Below, piece by piece: positions 32,358-40,903 of a stretch of 48,221 bases of DNA (positions are counted from its first letter, which is position 1; each line of letters begins with the position of its first letter). This DNA comes from Cellulomonas phragmiteti (GTDB taxonomy: Bacteria; Actinomycetota; Actinomycetes; Actinomycetales; Cellulomonadaceae), in the NCBI RefSeq assembly GCF_016862775.1, contig NZ_BONP01000027.1, positions 1 to 48,221 on the forward strand, written 5' to 3'. The notes under the pieces were generated by a model, which ran no database searches, was not told the origin of the DNA, and was given only the letters and a program-made list of their open reading frames with translations. The translations under genes and the position numbers were made by a program.

Positions 32358-34397
32358 ATGACGACGCTGCGTGCCTCGCGAGCGCGTGCGCCGCTGGCCG
32401 CCCTCAGCGACACCGTCGGCCTCCTGTACGGCGCCGACTGGAACCCCGAGCAGTGGCACCCCGAGGTGTGGCACGACGACGTCGCCCTCATGCGCGACGC
32501 CGGGGTGAACGTGGTGACGGTCGGCGTCTTCTCCTGGGCGACGCTCGAGCCGCGCCCGGGCCGGTTCGAGCTCGACTGGCTCGACCGCGTGATCGACCTC
32601 GCCACCGAGCACGGCATCCTCGTCGACCTCGCGACCCCCACCGCCTCCCCGCCGCCCTGGCTCGGGGTGCTCTGGCCCAGCGCCCGGGCGGTCACGGCCG
32701 AGGGCGTGCGGATGTCCCACGGGTCCCGCAACCACTTCTGCCCCTCCTCGCCGCACTACCGCGAGCGTGCCCTGTCCGTGGTGCGGGTCCTGGCCGCCCG
32801 GTACGGCGCGCACCCGGGGGTCCGCATGTGGCACGTCGGCAACGAGTACGGCCAGGTGTGCTGGTGCGAGCACTGCGCGCACGCGTTCCGCCGGTGGCTG
32901 CGGGCGCGGTACGGCGGCCTGGAGGAGCTCAACCGGGCCTGGGGCACCGCCTTCTGGAGCCAGCGGTACGACGAGTGGGCGCACGTCGTCCCGCCGCGCG
33001 CCGCGCCCTATCTCGTCAACCCCACCCAGACCCTCGACCACCGGCGGTTCGCGTCGGACCAGCTGCTCGCCCTGTACCTCGAGCAGCGCGACGTGATCGC
33101 GGAGCACGCGCCGGGCGTCCCCGTCACCACCAACCTCATGGGCTTCCACCGGCCCACGGACTACTGGCGCTGGGCCCCCCACCTCGACGTGGTCGCCGAC
33201 GACGTCTACGGGGACCCCGCCGAGCCCGAGGACGTCGTGCGCGTCGCCCTGAGCCACGACCTGGCGCGCGGCCTCGCGGGCGGCGGCCCCTGGATGGTCA
33301 TGGAGCAGGCGGCCGGCGCGGTCAGCTGGCGTCCGCACAACGTCCCCAAGACGACGGCCCAGCTGCGGCTGGACTCGTTGCGGGCGATCGCCCGCGGGGC
33401 GGACGGGTCCTGCTTCTTCCAGTGGCGCGCGTCGGTCGTCGGCGCCGAGCGGTTCCACTCGGCCCTCGTGCCGCACGCAGGCCCGGACACCGCGCTGCAC
33501 CGCGCCGTCGCGGCGCACGGCGCGGAGCTGGTGCGCCTGCGGGAGGTCGTCGGCACGCGCGTGGCCGCACGGGTCGCGCTGGTGTTCGACTGGTCGAGCT
33601 GGTGGGCGGCCGAGGAGCCCGGCGGGCCCTCGACCCGGTTGCGGGTGCTGCCGCAGGTGCTGGCGTACTACCGGCCGCTGTGGTCCCGCGGCGTGGGCGT
33701 CGACGTCGTGCCCCCGGGCGCGGACCTCGACGCGTACGACCTCGTCGTCGCGCCCCAGCTCTTCCTCGTCGACGACGCCCACGTGCCTGGCCTGCGGCGG
33801 GTGGTCGAGCGTGGCGGCGTCCTGCTGGTCGGGCCGTTCTCGGGCGTCGTCGACCGCGACGGGCACGTGCGCCGCGGCCGGTTCCCGGTCCCGTTCGCCG
33901 ATCTCGTCGGCGGCTCGGGCGAGGAGCAGGTGCCGCTGCCCCCCGCGGGCGTGCGGGTGCGGTCCGAGCTGCTGGGCGACGTCGCGGTGCACGACTGGGC
34001 GGAGCGGCTGCGGGTCGACGACGGCGAGGCGCTGGCGACCGTCGAGGGAGGCGACCTCGACGGCTGCCCGCTGGTGCTGCGCCGGCGCCACGACGGCGGT
34101 GGCGAGGGCTGGTACGTCGGGGCGCTGCTCGCGCAGGACGGCGTGGACGCCGTCGTGGCTGCGTGCCTCGCCGCGGCCGGCGTCGCCGGACCTGCCGGCG
34201 TCCACGCCGGTCCCGACGTGGAGGTCGTCCGGCGCGGCGACGTGGTCTTCTGCCTTAACGCGAGCGACGGGCCGCGTGCCGTGGAGCTCGACGGTGCCGC
34301 CGGCACCTGGCACGACCTGCTGAGCGGCGCGGACGTCGCCGACCGGGTGCCGCTGGCGGCGCACGGTGCACTGGCTCTGATCGAGAGGACGTCATGA
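32358..34397 (+). CDS. GH42 beta-galactosidase
   Basis: 679 residues, no signal peptide. The barrel opens with LYGADWNPEQWHPEVWHDD. The acid/base is E163 in HVGNEYG and the nucleophile E316 in WMVMEQAAG. Four cysteines, C128 and C168/C170/C173 (CWCEHC), match the zinc site of GH42 enzymes such as A4-beta-Gal. A trimerisation domain (about 400-610) and a small C-terminal beta domain complete the standard GH42 length. It would remove terminal beta-galactose from imported oligosaccharides. ATG with GAAGGGG upstream. Its stop overlaps the GH31 start (ATGA), so the two enzymes are made together. Confidence 0.93.
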   Translation: MTTLRASRARAPLAALSDTVGLLYGADWNPEQWHPEVWHDDVALMRDAGVNVVTVGVFSWATLEPRPGRFELDWLDRVIDLATEHGILVDLATPTASPPPWLGVLWPSARAVTAEGVRMSHGSRNHFCPSSPHYRERALSVVRVLAARYGAHPGVRMWHVGNEYGQVCWCEHCAHAFRRWLRARYGGLEELNRAWGTAFWSQRYDEWAHVVPPRAAPYLVNPTQTLDHRRFASDQLLALYLEQRDVIAEHAPGVPVTTNLMGFHRPTDYWRWAPHLDVVADDVYGDPAEPEDVVRVALSHDLARGLAGGGPWMVMEQAAGAVSWRPHNVPKTTAQLRLDSLRAIARGADGSCFFQWRASVVGAERFHSALVPHAGPDTALHRAVAAHGAELVRLREVVGTRVAARVALVFDWSSWWAAEEPGGPSTRLRVLPQVLAYYRPLWSRGVGVDVVPPGADLDAYDLVVAPQLFLVDDAHVPGLRRVVERGGVLLVGPFSGVVDRDGHVRRGRFPVPFADLVGGSGEEQVPLPPAGVRVRSELLGDVAVHDWAERLRVDDGEALATVEGGDLDGCPLVLRRRHDGGGEGWYVGALLAQDGVDAVVAACLAAAGVAGPAGVHAGPDVEVVRRGDVVFCLNASDGPRAVELDGAAGTWHDLLSGADVADRVPLAAHGALALIERTS

Positions 34398-36667
34398 AGT
34401 TCACCGACGGCTACTGGCAGCTGCTGCCCGGGGTCACCGAGCTGCGCCCGCGGCACGTCGACGAGGTCGTGGCCGGCGAGGACACCCTCACCGTCTACGC
34501 GTCCACCGCGCCGATCACCACGCGCGGCGACACCCTGAACCGGCCCCTCGTGACCGTGTCGTTCCACTCGCCGATGGACGGCGTGGTGGGCGTGACCGTC
34601 GAGCACTTCCAGGGCGGTCTGGGCCGGGGTCCCCGCTTCGAGCTGCACCGCAGCGTCGGTGACGTGAAGATCACGACGCCGCAGCTCAACGGCGCGCCGG
34701 TGGCGACGCTGCGGTCGGGTCCGCTGGAGGCGCGCGTCGCGACCGAGGGCGACTGGTCGGTCGAGTTCGTCGCGGACGGGCGCGTGCTGACGTCCTCGAT
34801 GGCCCGCAGCGTGGGCGTCCTCACCGACGCCGACGGGCGGCACTTCGTGCGGGAGCAGCTGACGCTCGGCGTCGGGGAGCACGTGTACGGCCTCGGGGAG
34901 CGGTTCGGCTCCCTGGTGAAGAACGGTCAGACCGTCGACATCTGGAACGCCGACGGGGGGACCGCCAGCGACCAGGCGTACAAGAACGTGCCCTTCTACC
35001 TGTCCGACGCCGGGTACGGCGTGTTCGTCGACCAGCCCGAGCGGGTGTCGTTCGAGATCGGGACGGAGGTCGTGTCGCGCGCGCAGTTCTCCGTCGAGGG
35101 GCAGTCGCTGACGTACTACGTCGTCGCGGGCCCGACGCCCAAGGACGTCCTGCGCCGCTACACGGCGCTGACCGGACGCCCGGCGCGCGTGCCGGACTGG
35201 TCGTACGGGCTGTGGCTGTCCACGTCGTTCACCACGAGCTACGACGAGGCGACGGTCACGCACTTCGTCGACGGCATGGCGGAGCGTGACCTGCCGCTGA
35301 GCGTGTTCCACTTCGACTGCTTCTGGATGCGGCAGTTCCACTGGAGCGACTTCATCTGGGACCCCGCGACGTTCCCCGACCCTGCCGGCATGCTGAGCCG
35401 TCTCAAGGAGCGGGGGCTGCGGATCTGCGTGTGGATCAACCCGTACATCGCGCAGCGCTCGGTCCTGTTCGCCGAGGGCAAGGAGCGCGGCTACCTGGTG
35501 AAGAACCCGGACGGCTCGGTCTGGCAGTGGAACATGTGGCAGGCGGGCATGGCGCTGGTCGACTTCACGAACCCCGAGGCGACGGCCTGGTACCAGGGCA
35601 AGCTGCGTGGTCTGCTCGACCAGGGCGTCGACTGCTTCAAGACCGACTTCGGGGAGCGCATCCCGACGGACGTCGTGTGGCACGACGGCTCGGACCCGCA
35701 GCGCATGCACAACTACTACACGCACCTGTACAACCGGTCGGTGTTCGACCTGCTCGTGGCCGAGCGCGGCCCGGGCGAGGCCGTGCTGTTCGCGCGCTCG
35801 GCGACCGCGGGCGGGCAGCAGTTCCCCGTCCACTGGGGAGGGGACTGCGAGTCGACGTTCGTGTCGATGGCCGAGTCGTTGCGCGGCGGCCTGTCCCTGG
35901 CGCTGTCCGGCTTCGGCTTCTGGAGCCACGACATCGGCGGCTTCGAGGGGACGCCCGACGCCGCGGTCTTCAAGCGGTGGCTGCCGTTCGGCCTGCTGTC
36001 CTCCCACAGCCGGCTGCACGGCTCCGACTCCTACCGGGTGCCGTGGGCCTTCGACGAGGAGGCCGTCGACGTCACGCGGCGCTTCACCCGTCTGAAGATG
36101 TCCCTCATGCCGTACCTGTCGCAGGCGGGGCGTGTCGCCCACGAGGAGGGCCTGCCGGTGATGCGGCCGATGGTGCTGGAGTTCCCGGAGGATCGCGGCG
36201 CCGCGACCGTCGACACGCAGTACATGCTCGGGGAGTCGCTCCTGGTCGCCCCGGTGTTCTCCGCCGGCGGCGACGTGGACGTGTACGTGCCCGACGGCAC
36301 GTGGACGTCGCTGCTCACGGGGGAGAAGGTGACGGGGCCACGGTGGGTCCACGAGCGCCACGGGTTCGACTCGGTGCCGCTCTACGTGCGGCCCGGCACC
36401 GTGCTGCCCGTGGGGGCCCGCGCCGACCGCCCGGACCGCGACCACGCGGACGGCGTGACGTTGCACCTGTTCGAGCTGCCCGACGGTCACCGCTCCACGT
36501 CGCGGGTGCCCAGCGGCGACGGGGAGGCGACGTTCGAGGTGCGGCGTGAGGGGTCGCGGGTCCGCGTGCGGGCGCTGGGTGCGCCGGGCGCGTGGGCGGT
36601 CCACCCGGACGGCGGACAGCGGGTCGAGGTCCCCGCCGGGACCGGGGAGGTGGAGCTCACGCTGTGA
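34394..36667 (+). CDS. yicI: GH31 alpha-xylosidase (YicI type)
   Basis: 757 residues, cytoplasmic, close to E. coli YicI (772). The nucleophile is D418 in CFKTDFGERIPTD and the acid/base D484 in WGGDCEST, 66 residues apart as in YicI (416/482). Residues that set xylose specificity in YicI (Phe277, Cys307, Phe308, Lys414) have counterparts F279, C309, F310 and K416, all with the same +2 offset. It should therefore release alpha-1,6-xylose from xyloglucan oligosaccharides or isoprimeverose, not act as an alpha-glucosidase. The ATG overlaps the GH42 stop. Confidence 0.93.
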   Translation: MKFTDGYWQLLPGVTELRPRHVDEVVAGEDTLTVYASTAPITTRGDTLNRPLVTVSFHSPMDGVVGVTVEHFQGGLGRGPRFELHRSVGDVKITTPQLNGAPVATLRSGPLEARVATEGDWSVEFVADGRVLTSSMARSVGVLTDADGRHFVREQLTLGVGEHVYGLGERFGSLVKNGQTVDIWNADGGTASDQAYKNVPFYLSDAGYGVFVDQPERVSFEIGTEVVSRAQFSVEGQSLTYYVVAGPTPKDVLRRYTALTGRPARVPDWSYGLWLSTSFTTSYDEATVTHFVDGMAERDLPLSVFHFDCFWMRQFHWSDFIWDPATFPDPAGMLSRLKERGLRICVWINPYIAQRSVLFAEGKERGYLVKNPDGSVWQWNMWQAGMALVDFTNPEATAWYQGKLRGLLDQGVDCFKTDFGERIPTDVVWHDGSDPQRMHNYYTHLYNRSVFDLLVAERGPGEAVLFARSATAGGQQFPVHWGGDCESTFVSMAESLRGGLSLALSGFGFWSHDIGGFEGTPDAAVFKRWLPFGLLSSHSRLHGSDSYRVPWAFDEEAVDVTRRFTRLKMSLMPYLSQAGRVAHEEGLPVMRPMVLEFPEDRGAATVDTQYMLGESLLVAPVFSAGGDVDVYVPDGTWTSLLTGEKVTGPRWVHERHGFDSVPLYVRPGTVLPVGARADRPDRDHADGVTLHLFELPDGHRSTSRVPSGDGEATFEVRREGSRVRVRALGAPGAWAVHPDGGQRVEVPAGTGEVELTL

Positions 36668-36733
36668 GCCGAGCGCGCCGGCGCGCGGGGTGGGACGACG
36701 CCGGGGGATGCGGGAGCGGTCCCACCCCGTGTA

Positions 36734-36749
36734 TCGTATCGATTCGATC
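36734..36749. promoter_or_regulatory. Palindromic operator upstream of the GH1 gene
   Basis: ATCGTATCGATTCGAT is a 16-bp palindrome with 7 of 8 pairs matched, 87 bp before the GH1 start. It differs from operators A-D (ATCGAT centre), so a different regulator, or a divergent site, may control this gene. Confidence 0.5.
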
Positions 36750-36835
36750 TGCGTGGCACCGATGCCGCGCCAGGCGGCGCGAGACCCGACGGGTCCGCCG
36801 GCACGACCACCCGCGCACCTCCCGGAGGCCCAGCC

Positions 36836-38284
36836 ATGACCAGCACGACGAGGCCGTCCGGCCGCCAGTTCCCCGCCGACTTCCTCTGGGGCTCGGCGAC
36901 CGCGTCCTACCAGATCGAGGGCGCCGCCCACGAGGACGGCCGCGGCCCCTCGATCTGGGACACGTTCTCCCACACGCCGGGCAAGGTCCTCAACGGTGAC
37001 ACCGGCGACGTCGCCGTCGACCACTACCACCGGGTGCCGCAGGACGTCGCGATCATGCAGGACCTCGGCCTGCAGGCCTACCGCTTCTCGATCGCCTGGT
37101 CCCGGGTGCTGCCCACCGGCACCGGCGAGGTCAACCAGGCGGGGCTCGACTTCTACTCCGACCTCGTCGACCGGCTGATCGCCGCGGGCATCAAGCCCGT
37201 CGTCACCCTGTACCACTGGGACCTGCCGCAGGCGCTCGAGGACGAGGGCGGCTGGACCAACCGCGCGACCTCCGTGGCGTTCGCCGAGTACGCGCGCGTC
37301 GTCGCCCGCGCCCTGGGCGGCCGCATCCACCTGTGGACGACGCTCAACGAGCCGTGGTGCTCGGCCTTCCTCGGGTACGGGTCCGGCGTGCACGCCCCCG
37401 GCGTGACCGACCCGGCCGCCGCGCTCGCGGCCGTCCACCACCTCAACCTCGCGCACGGCCTGGCCGCCACCGCCATCCGCGACGAGCTCGGCGCCGACAC
37501 CCCGGTCTCCATCACCCTCAACCTGCACGTCACGCGCGCGGCCTCGCCCGCGCCCGCCGACGTGGAGGCCAAGCGCCGCATCGACACGGTCGCCAACGAG
37601 GTCTTCCTCGGTCCGATCCTCGAGGGGGCCTACCCCGAGCAGGTGTTCGCGGACACGGCCGCGGTCACCGACTGGTCGTTCGTGCAGGACGGCGACCTCG
37701 AGCTCATCCGCGTCCCGATCGACCTGCTGGGCGTCAACTACTACTCGACGGGTCGGGTGCAGGACGGCACGCCCCCCGTCGGTGACGGCAAGCCCGGCCC
37801 GGACGGCCACCGCTCGTCCGTCGTCAGCCCGTGGGTCGGTGCGGACCGCTCCGAGTGGCTCAAGCAGCCCGGGCCGTACACCGCGATGGGCTGGAACATC
37901 GAGCCGCAGGGGCTCGTCGACCTGCTGCTCGAGCTGCACGAGCGGTACCCCGAGCTCCCGCTCGCGATCACCGAGAACGGCGCCGCGTTCTACGACACGG
38001 TCACGCAGGACGGCCGTGTCCACGACGTCGAGCGCGTCGCCTACCTGCACGACCACATCGACGCCGTCGGCGAGGCCCGGGACAAGGGCGTCGACGTGCG
38101 TGGCTACTTCGTCTGGTCGCTGTTCGACAACTTCGAGTGGGCCTACGGCTACGACCGCCGCTTCGGCGTCGTGCACGTCGACTACGACACGCAGGTCCGC
38201 ACGCTGAAGGACTCCGCCCGCTGGTACCGCGAGCTGGTGCGCACGGGCGCGGTCCCCACGCCGGAGTCTGCCGCGACCCTGTGA
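36836..38284 (+). CDS. bglB: GH1 beta-glucosidase
   Basis: 482 residues, no signal peptide. The GH1 N terminus is [19 protein letters not shown]. The acid/base is E172 in [11 protein letters not shown] and the nucleophile E380 in [12 protein letters not shown]. The C-terminal [17 protein letters not shown] block reads [14 protein letters not shown]. It hydrolyses cellobiose and related beta-glucosides in the cytoplasm. It follows the alpha-xylosidase by 168 bp with its own operator-like palindrome, so it may be co-used with the locus but separately regulated. A strong terminator follows. Confidence 0.95.
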   Translation: MTSTTRPSGRQFPADFLWGSATASYQIEGAAHEDGRGPSIWDTFSHTPGKVLNGDTGDVAVDHYHRVPQDVAIMQDLGLQAYRFSIAWSRVLPTGTGEVNQAGLDFYSDLVDRLIAAGIKPVVTLYHWDLPQALEDEGGWTNRATSVAFAEYARVVARALGGRIHLWTTLNEPWCSAFLGYGSGVHAPGVTDPAAALAAVHHLNLAHGLAATAIRDELGADTPVSITLNLHVTRAASPAPADVEAKRRIDTVANEVFLGPILEGAYPEQVFADTAAVTDWSFVQDGDLELIRVPIDLLGVNYYSTGRVQDGTPPVGDGKPGPDGHRSSVVSPWVGADRSEWLKQPGPYTAMGWNIEPQGLVDLLLELHERYPELPLAITENGAAFYDTVTQDGRVHDVERVAYLHDHIDAVGEARDKGVDVRGYFVWSLFDNFEWAYGYDRRFGVVHVDYDTQVRTLKDSARWYRELVRTGAVPTPESAATL

Positions 38285-38290
38285 CACCCC

Positions 38291-38348
38291 GCCGCCCGGG
38301 ACCTCGCCGGCCGGCGCGTGCGCGCGCCGGCCGCAGGTCCCGGGCGGC
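38291..38348 (+). terminator. Strong double-stem terminator after GH1
   Basis: A perfect 14-bp outer stem (38291-38304 with 38335-38348) continues into a second GC-rich inner stem of about 11 bp, starting 7 nt after the GH1 stop. It marks the end of the carbohydrate locus. Confidence 0.8.
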
Positions 38349-38388
38349 GCCGTTGGTGCGGTGGTCGTCCCGCGGGGAGGATGGGGCC

Positions 38389-38694
38389 GTGCCACGTTCC
38401 CGCCGCTCCGAGCGCCGACCGTACGGTGCGCCGTACGTGCCGCTCGACGTCGAGCGCGCGAGCGGGGGCCGGCGCGCCGAGACGGGACCCGACGGCGAGT
38501 GGGTCGTGCAGCAGGTGCGCGGCTCGGACCGCGAGTACCGCTGCCCCGGCTGCGACCAGCTGGTCCCCGCGGGCAGCGGTCACGTCGTCGCCTGGCGCAC
38601 CGACTCGTGGCGCGGCGACGGCGTCGAGGAGCGGCGGCACTGGCACACCGCCTGCTGGGGGGCCCGCACGCGACGCGGGCCGACGCGTCGGTGA
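38389..38694 (+). CDS. Small conserved actinobacterial protein with Zn-ribbon-like residues
   Basis: 101 residues from a GTG at 38389. The basic N terminus RSRRSERRPYG is followed by a compact domain with CPGC (52-55) and a later HWHTAC, which could supply four zinc ligands (C52, C55, a His of HWH, and C89). Proteins like this are conserved in Actinobacteria and sometimes mislabelled ATP/GTP-binding; no nucleotide-binding motif is present. Either GGGAGG or a -10-like GAGGAT lies 6-12 nt before the GTG. The next gene start overlaps its stop. Confidence 0.65.
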   Translation: MPRSRRSERRPYGAPYVPLDVERASGGRRAETGPDGEWVVQQVRGSDREYRCPGCDQLVPAGSGHVVAWRTDSWRGDGVEERRHWHTACWGARTRRGPTRR

Positions 38695-39572
38695 CCGCCG
38701 TGCCCCGTCCGCGCCCGGCAGGTCCCGACGACGACGTGCGCCTCGTCGCGAGCGACCTCGACGGCACGCTCCTGCGCCCGGACGGGACCGTGTCGGCGCG
38801 CACCGCCCGGGCGCTCGCGGACGCGGAGGCCGCCGGCGTGGTCGTCGTCTTCGTCACCGCGCGGCCGCACCGCTGGCTCGCCGACCTCGCCCCCCACGTC
38901 GCCGGTCACGGTGTGGCGATCTGCGCCAACGGGGCGTCGGTCGTCGACGTCGCCGGCCTGCGGGTCCTGCAGGAGCACGGCATGGACACGCACCGCGTCG
39001 CGGCCGTCGCGGCCCGGCTGCGCGCCGCGTGGGGTGACGACGCCGTCCACCTCGCCGCCGAGAGCGCCGACGGGTTCGCCTCCGAGCACGGGTTCGTCAC
39101 GGAGCACGACGTGCCGCCCGGCAGCCCGAGCGCGGCGCGCATCGAGGACGTCTTGCCGGCCACGACGCTCAAGCTGCTGCTGCGCGCGCCCGGGCGGGCG
39201 CAGGACGCCGACACGTTCGTCGCCGACGCGCAGGCCGTGATCGGGGACCTCGCGCACGTGACGTCGTCGGCGGCGGGAGCGCTGGGCGAGATCGCGGCGC
39301 CGGGCGTCACCAAGGCGGCCACGCTCGCGGCGTGGTCGGCCGCCCGGGGCATCACGCCGGCCCAGGTGTGGGCGGTCGGCGACGCCCCGAACGACCTGCC
39401 GATGCTCGGGTGGGCCGGCCGGGCGTTCGCGGTCGCCAACGCCCACCCGGCCGTCCGGGCCGCGGCGCACCACGCGCTGCCGTCCAACGCCGAGGACGGT
39501 GTCGCGGTGCTGCTGGAGCGTGCCGCCGCCGCGGCGCGCTCCCGGGCCGCGGGCGAGGACGACGCTCGCTAG
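38691..39572 (+). CDS. HAD-superfamily phosphatase, Cof type
   Basis: 293 residues from a GTG overlapping the upstream stop; a GTG three codons later is possible. HAD motif 1 is ASDLDGTLL with the nucleophile Asp and the acid/base Asp two residues later. Motif 2 is VTARPHRWL. Motif 4 is VGDAPNDLPML. The cap of about 90 residues between motifs 2 and 3 is the C2 (Cof) kind. Such enzymes dephosphorylate small metabolites; the substrate is not readable from sequence. Confidence 0.9.
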   Translation: MTAVPRPRPAGPDDDVRLVASDLDGTLLRPDGTVSARTARALADAEAAGVVVVFVTARPHRWLADLAPHVAGHGVAICANGASVVDVAGLRVLQEHGMDTHRVAAVAARLRAAWGDDAVHLAAESADGFASEHGFVTEHDVPPGSPSAARIEDVLPATTLKLLLRAPGRAQDADTFVADAQAVIGDLAHVTSSAAGALGEIAAPGVTKAATLAAWSAARGITPAQVWAVGDAPNDLPMLGWAGRAFAVANAHPAVRAAAHHALPSNAEDGVAVLLERAAAAARSRAAGEDDAR

Positions 39573-39640
39573 GGTCGACGGTGACGCGCACCGGTGACGA
39601 GCACGCCGCTCCCGGATCCCGACCGCACCCTGGAGGACGC

Positions 39641-40393
39641 ATGACCGCGACCCCGATCGTCCTGCTCCACGCCTTCCCCCTGGACCACCGGATGTGGGAC
39701 GACGTCGCGGCGGACCTCGCAGGGACGCGCGACGTGCTCACCCCCGACCTGCCGGTCCCCGCGGGCGAGGACCTGCCCGAGCCGTCGCTCGAGTCCGCGG
39801 CCGACCACGTCGCGCACGCGATCCGCGCGGCGGGCGGCGGCCCGGCCGTGGTCGCCGGCCTCTCCATGGGGGGCTACGTGGCGCTGGCGCTGCTCGAGCG
39901 GCACCCCGACCTCGTGGCCGGGCTCGCGCTGGTCGACACCAAGTCGACCGCCGACGCCCCCGACGCCGCAGCGAAGCGGCTGCGCGTCGCCGACGAGGTG
40001 CAGGCCGCCGGCACCGTCGACCCCGTGCGGGGCATGGTCGAGGTGCTGCTGGGGGAGACGACGCGTACCGCCCGGCCCGAGGTCGTCGAGCGCGTGAGCG
40101 CGTGGATCGGCGAGCAGGACCCCGCACGGGTCGCCTGGTCCCAGCGGGCGATGGCGGCGCGCCCGGACCGGACCGCGGTGCTCCAGGCCTTCGACGGGCC
40201 GGTGACGGTCGTCGTCGGGGACGAGGACTCCGTGACGGGGACGGATGCCGCCGAGCACATGGCGGCGGCGGTCACGCAGGCGCTGCTGGTCGTCGTCCCG
40301 CGCGCCGGGCACCTGTCGGCGGTCGAGGACCCCGCCGCCGTCCGCACGGCGCTGGTCGAGCTCGCACGACGCGCCGACGGCACGACGGCCTGA
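39641..40393 (+). CDS. Alpha/beta hydrolase
   Basis: 250 residues. The ATG at 39641 has TGGAGGA upstream. The oxyanion segment is LLHAFPLDHRMWDDV, the nucleophile S75 sits in AGLSMGGYVALA, an acid is at VVGDEDS (about 194-196), and H224 in RAGHLSAVEDP completes the triad. The layout resembles 3-oxoadipate enol-lactonase-like esterases, but no linked pathway supports that substrate. A TAGGGT overlapping the preceding stop could be its -10. Confidence 0.85.
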   Translation: MTATPIVLLHAFPLDHRMWDDVAADLAGTRDVLTPDLPVPAGEDLPEPSLESAADHVAHAIRAAGGGPAVVAGLSMGGYVALALLERHPDLVAGLALVDTKSTADAPDAAAKRLRVADEVQAAGTVDPVRGMVEVLLGETTRTARPEVVERVSAWIGEQDPARVAWSQRAMAARPDRTAVLQAFDGPVTVVVGDEDSVTGTDAAEHMAAAVTQALLVVVPRAGHLSAVEDPAAVRTALVELARRADGTTA

Positions 40394-40404
40394 GTCCGCC
40401 GACC

Positions 40405-40419
40405 CGGGGCGTCGCCCCG
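40405..40419. terminator. Short bidirectional terminator
   Basis: A 6-bp stem CGGGGC/GCCCCG with a 3-nt loop sits between two convergent genes whose stops are 27 bp apart. Confidence 0.45.
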
Positions 40420-40420
40420 C

Positions 40421-40900
40421 TCAGACCTCGCCGGCGAGCACGCGGGCGAGCGCGTCCGGCAGGTCGATCGACTCCCCGTCCTTGCCGCCCGCGCCGATGA
40501 CCAGCGGCGGGTCCTGCGGCGTGGGCTGCACGCCGCGGATCCGGGCGACCAGGCTCGACGGGGTGGTCAGCACGTAGAACTCGCCGGAGGAGTCGATGCC
40601 GACCGTCTCGTCGCGTCGCAGGTACCACCCGGTCAGCGGTGTGCGGTAGCGCGCGCCCCCGTCGTACGAGCGCACGTGCAGCGGCACCGGGTCGACGCCC
40701 CGCGCACGTGCGTCGACGAGGAACTGCTCGATCATCGCGCGGGCCCGTGCCGACTCGGCCCGCTGACGTGCGGCGAGCGCCTCCGCGTGGGCGCCCGCCG
40801 CCTCACGTCGCTGCGCGCGCCAGAGCGCCGCCGCGTCGGGACCGTCGCCGGGTGCCGGGCGGTCGCCGGGACCGCCCGGTCCGGGCTGCTGGACGGGCAC
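40421..40900 (-). CDS. Conserved actinobacterial hypothetical protein
   Basis: 159 residues. A Pro/Gly-rich start and an Ala/Arg-rich helix (about 25-62) precede a compact C-terminal domain with GWYLRRDETVGIDSSGEFYV and DPPLVIGAGGKDGESIDL. I recognise the C-terminal pattern as recurrent in Micrococcales proteins of unknown function. It starts 3 nt after the stop of the coiled-coil gene upstream, so the two are probably one transcript. No signal peptide or transmembrane helix. Confidence 0.6.
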   Translation of the reverse strand: MPVQQPGPGGPGDRPAPGDGPDAAALWRAQRREAAGAHAEALAARQRAESARARAMIEQFLVDARARGVDPVPLHVRSYDGGARYRTPLTGWYLRRDETVGIDSSGEFYVLTTPSSLVARIRGVQPTPQDPPLVIGAGGKDGESIDLPDALARVLAGEV

Positions 40901-40903
40901 GGC

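Noticed and set aside
33668..38857. 1729-residue open frame on the minus strand across GH42, GH31 and GH1
   Set aside because: It is antisense to three genes with intact catalytic motifs; Arg/Pro/Ala-rich translation is an artefact of high GC.
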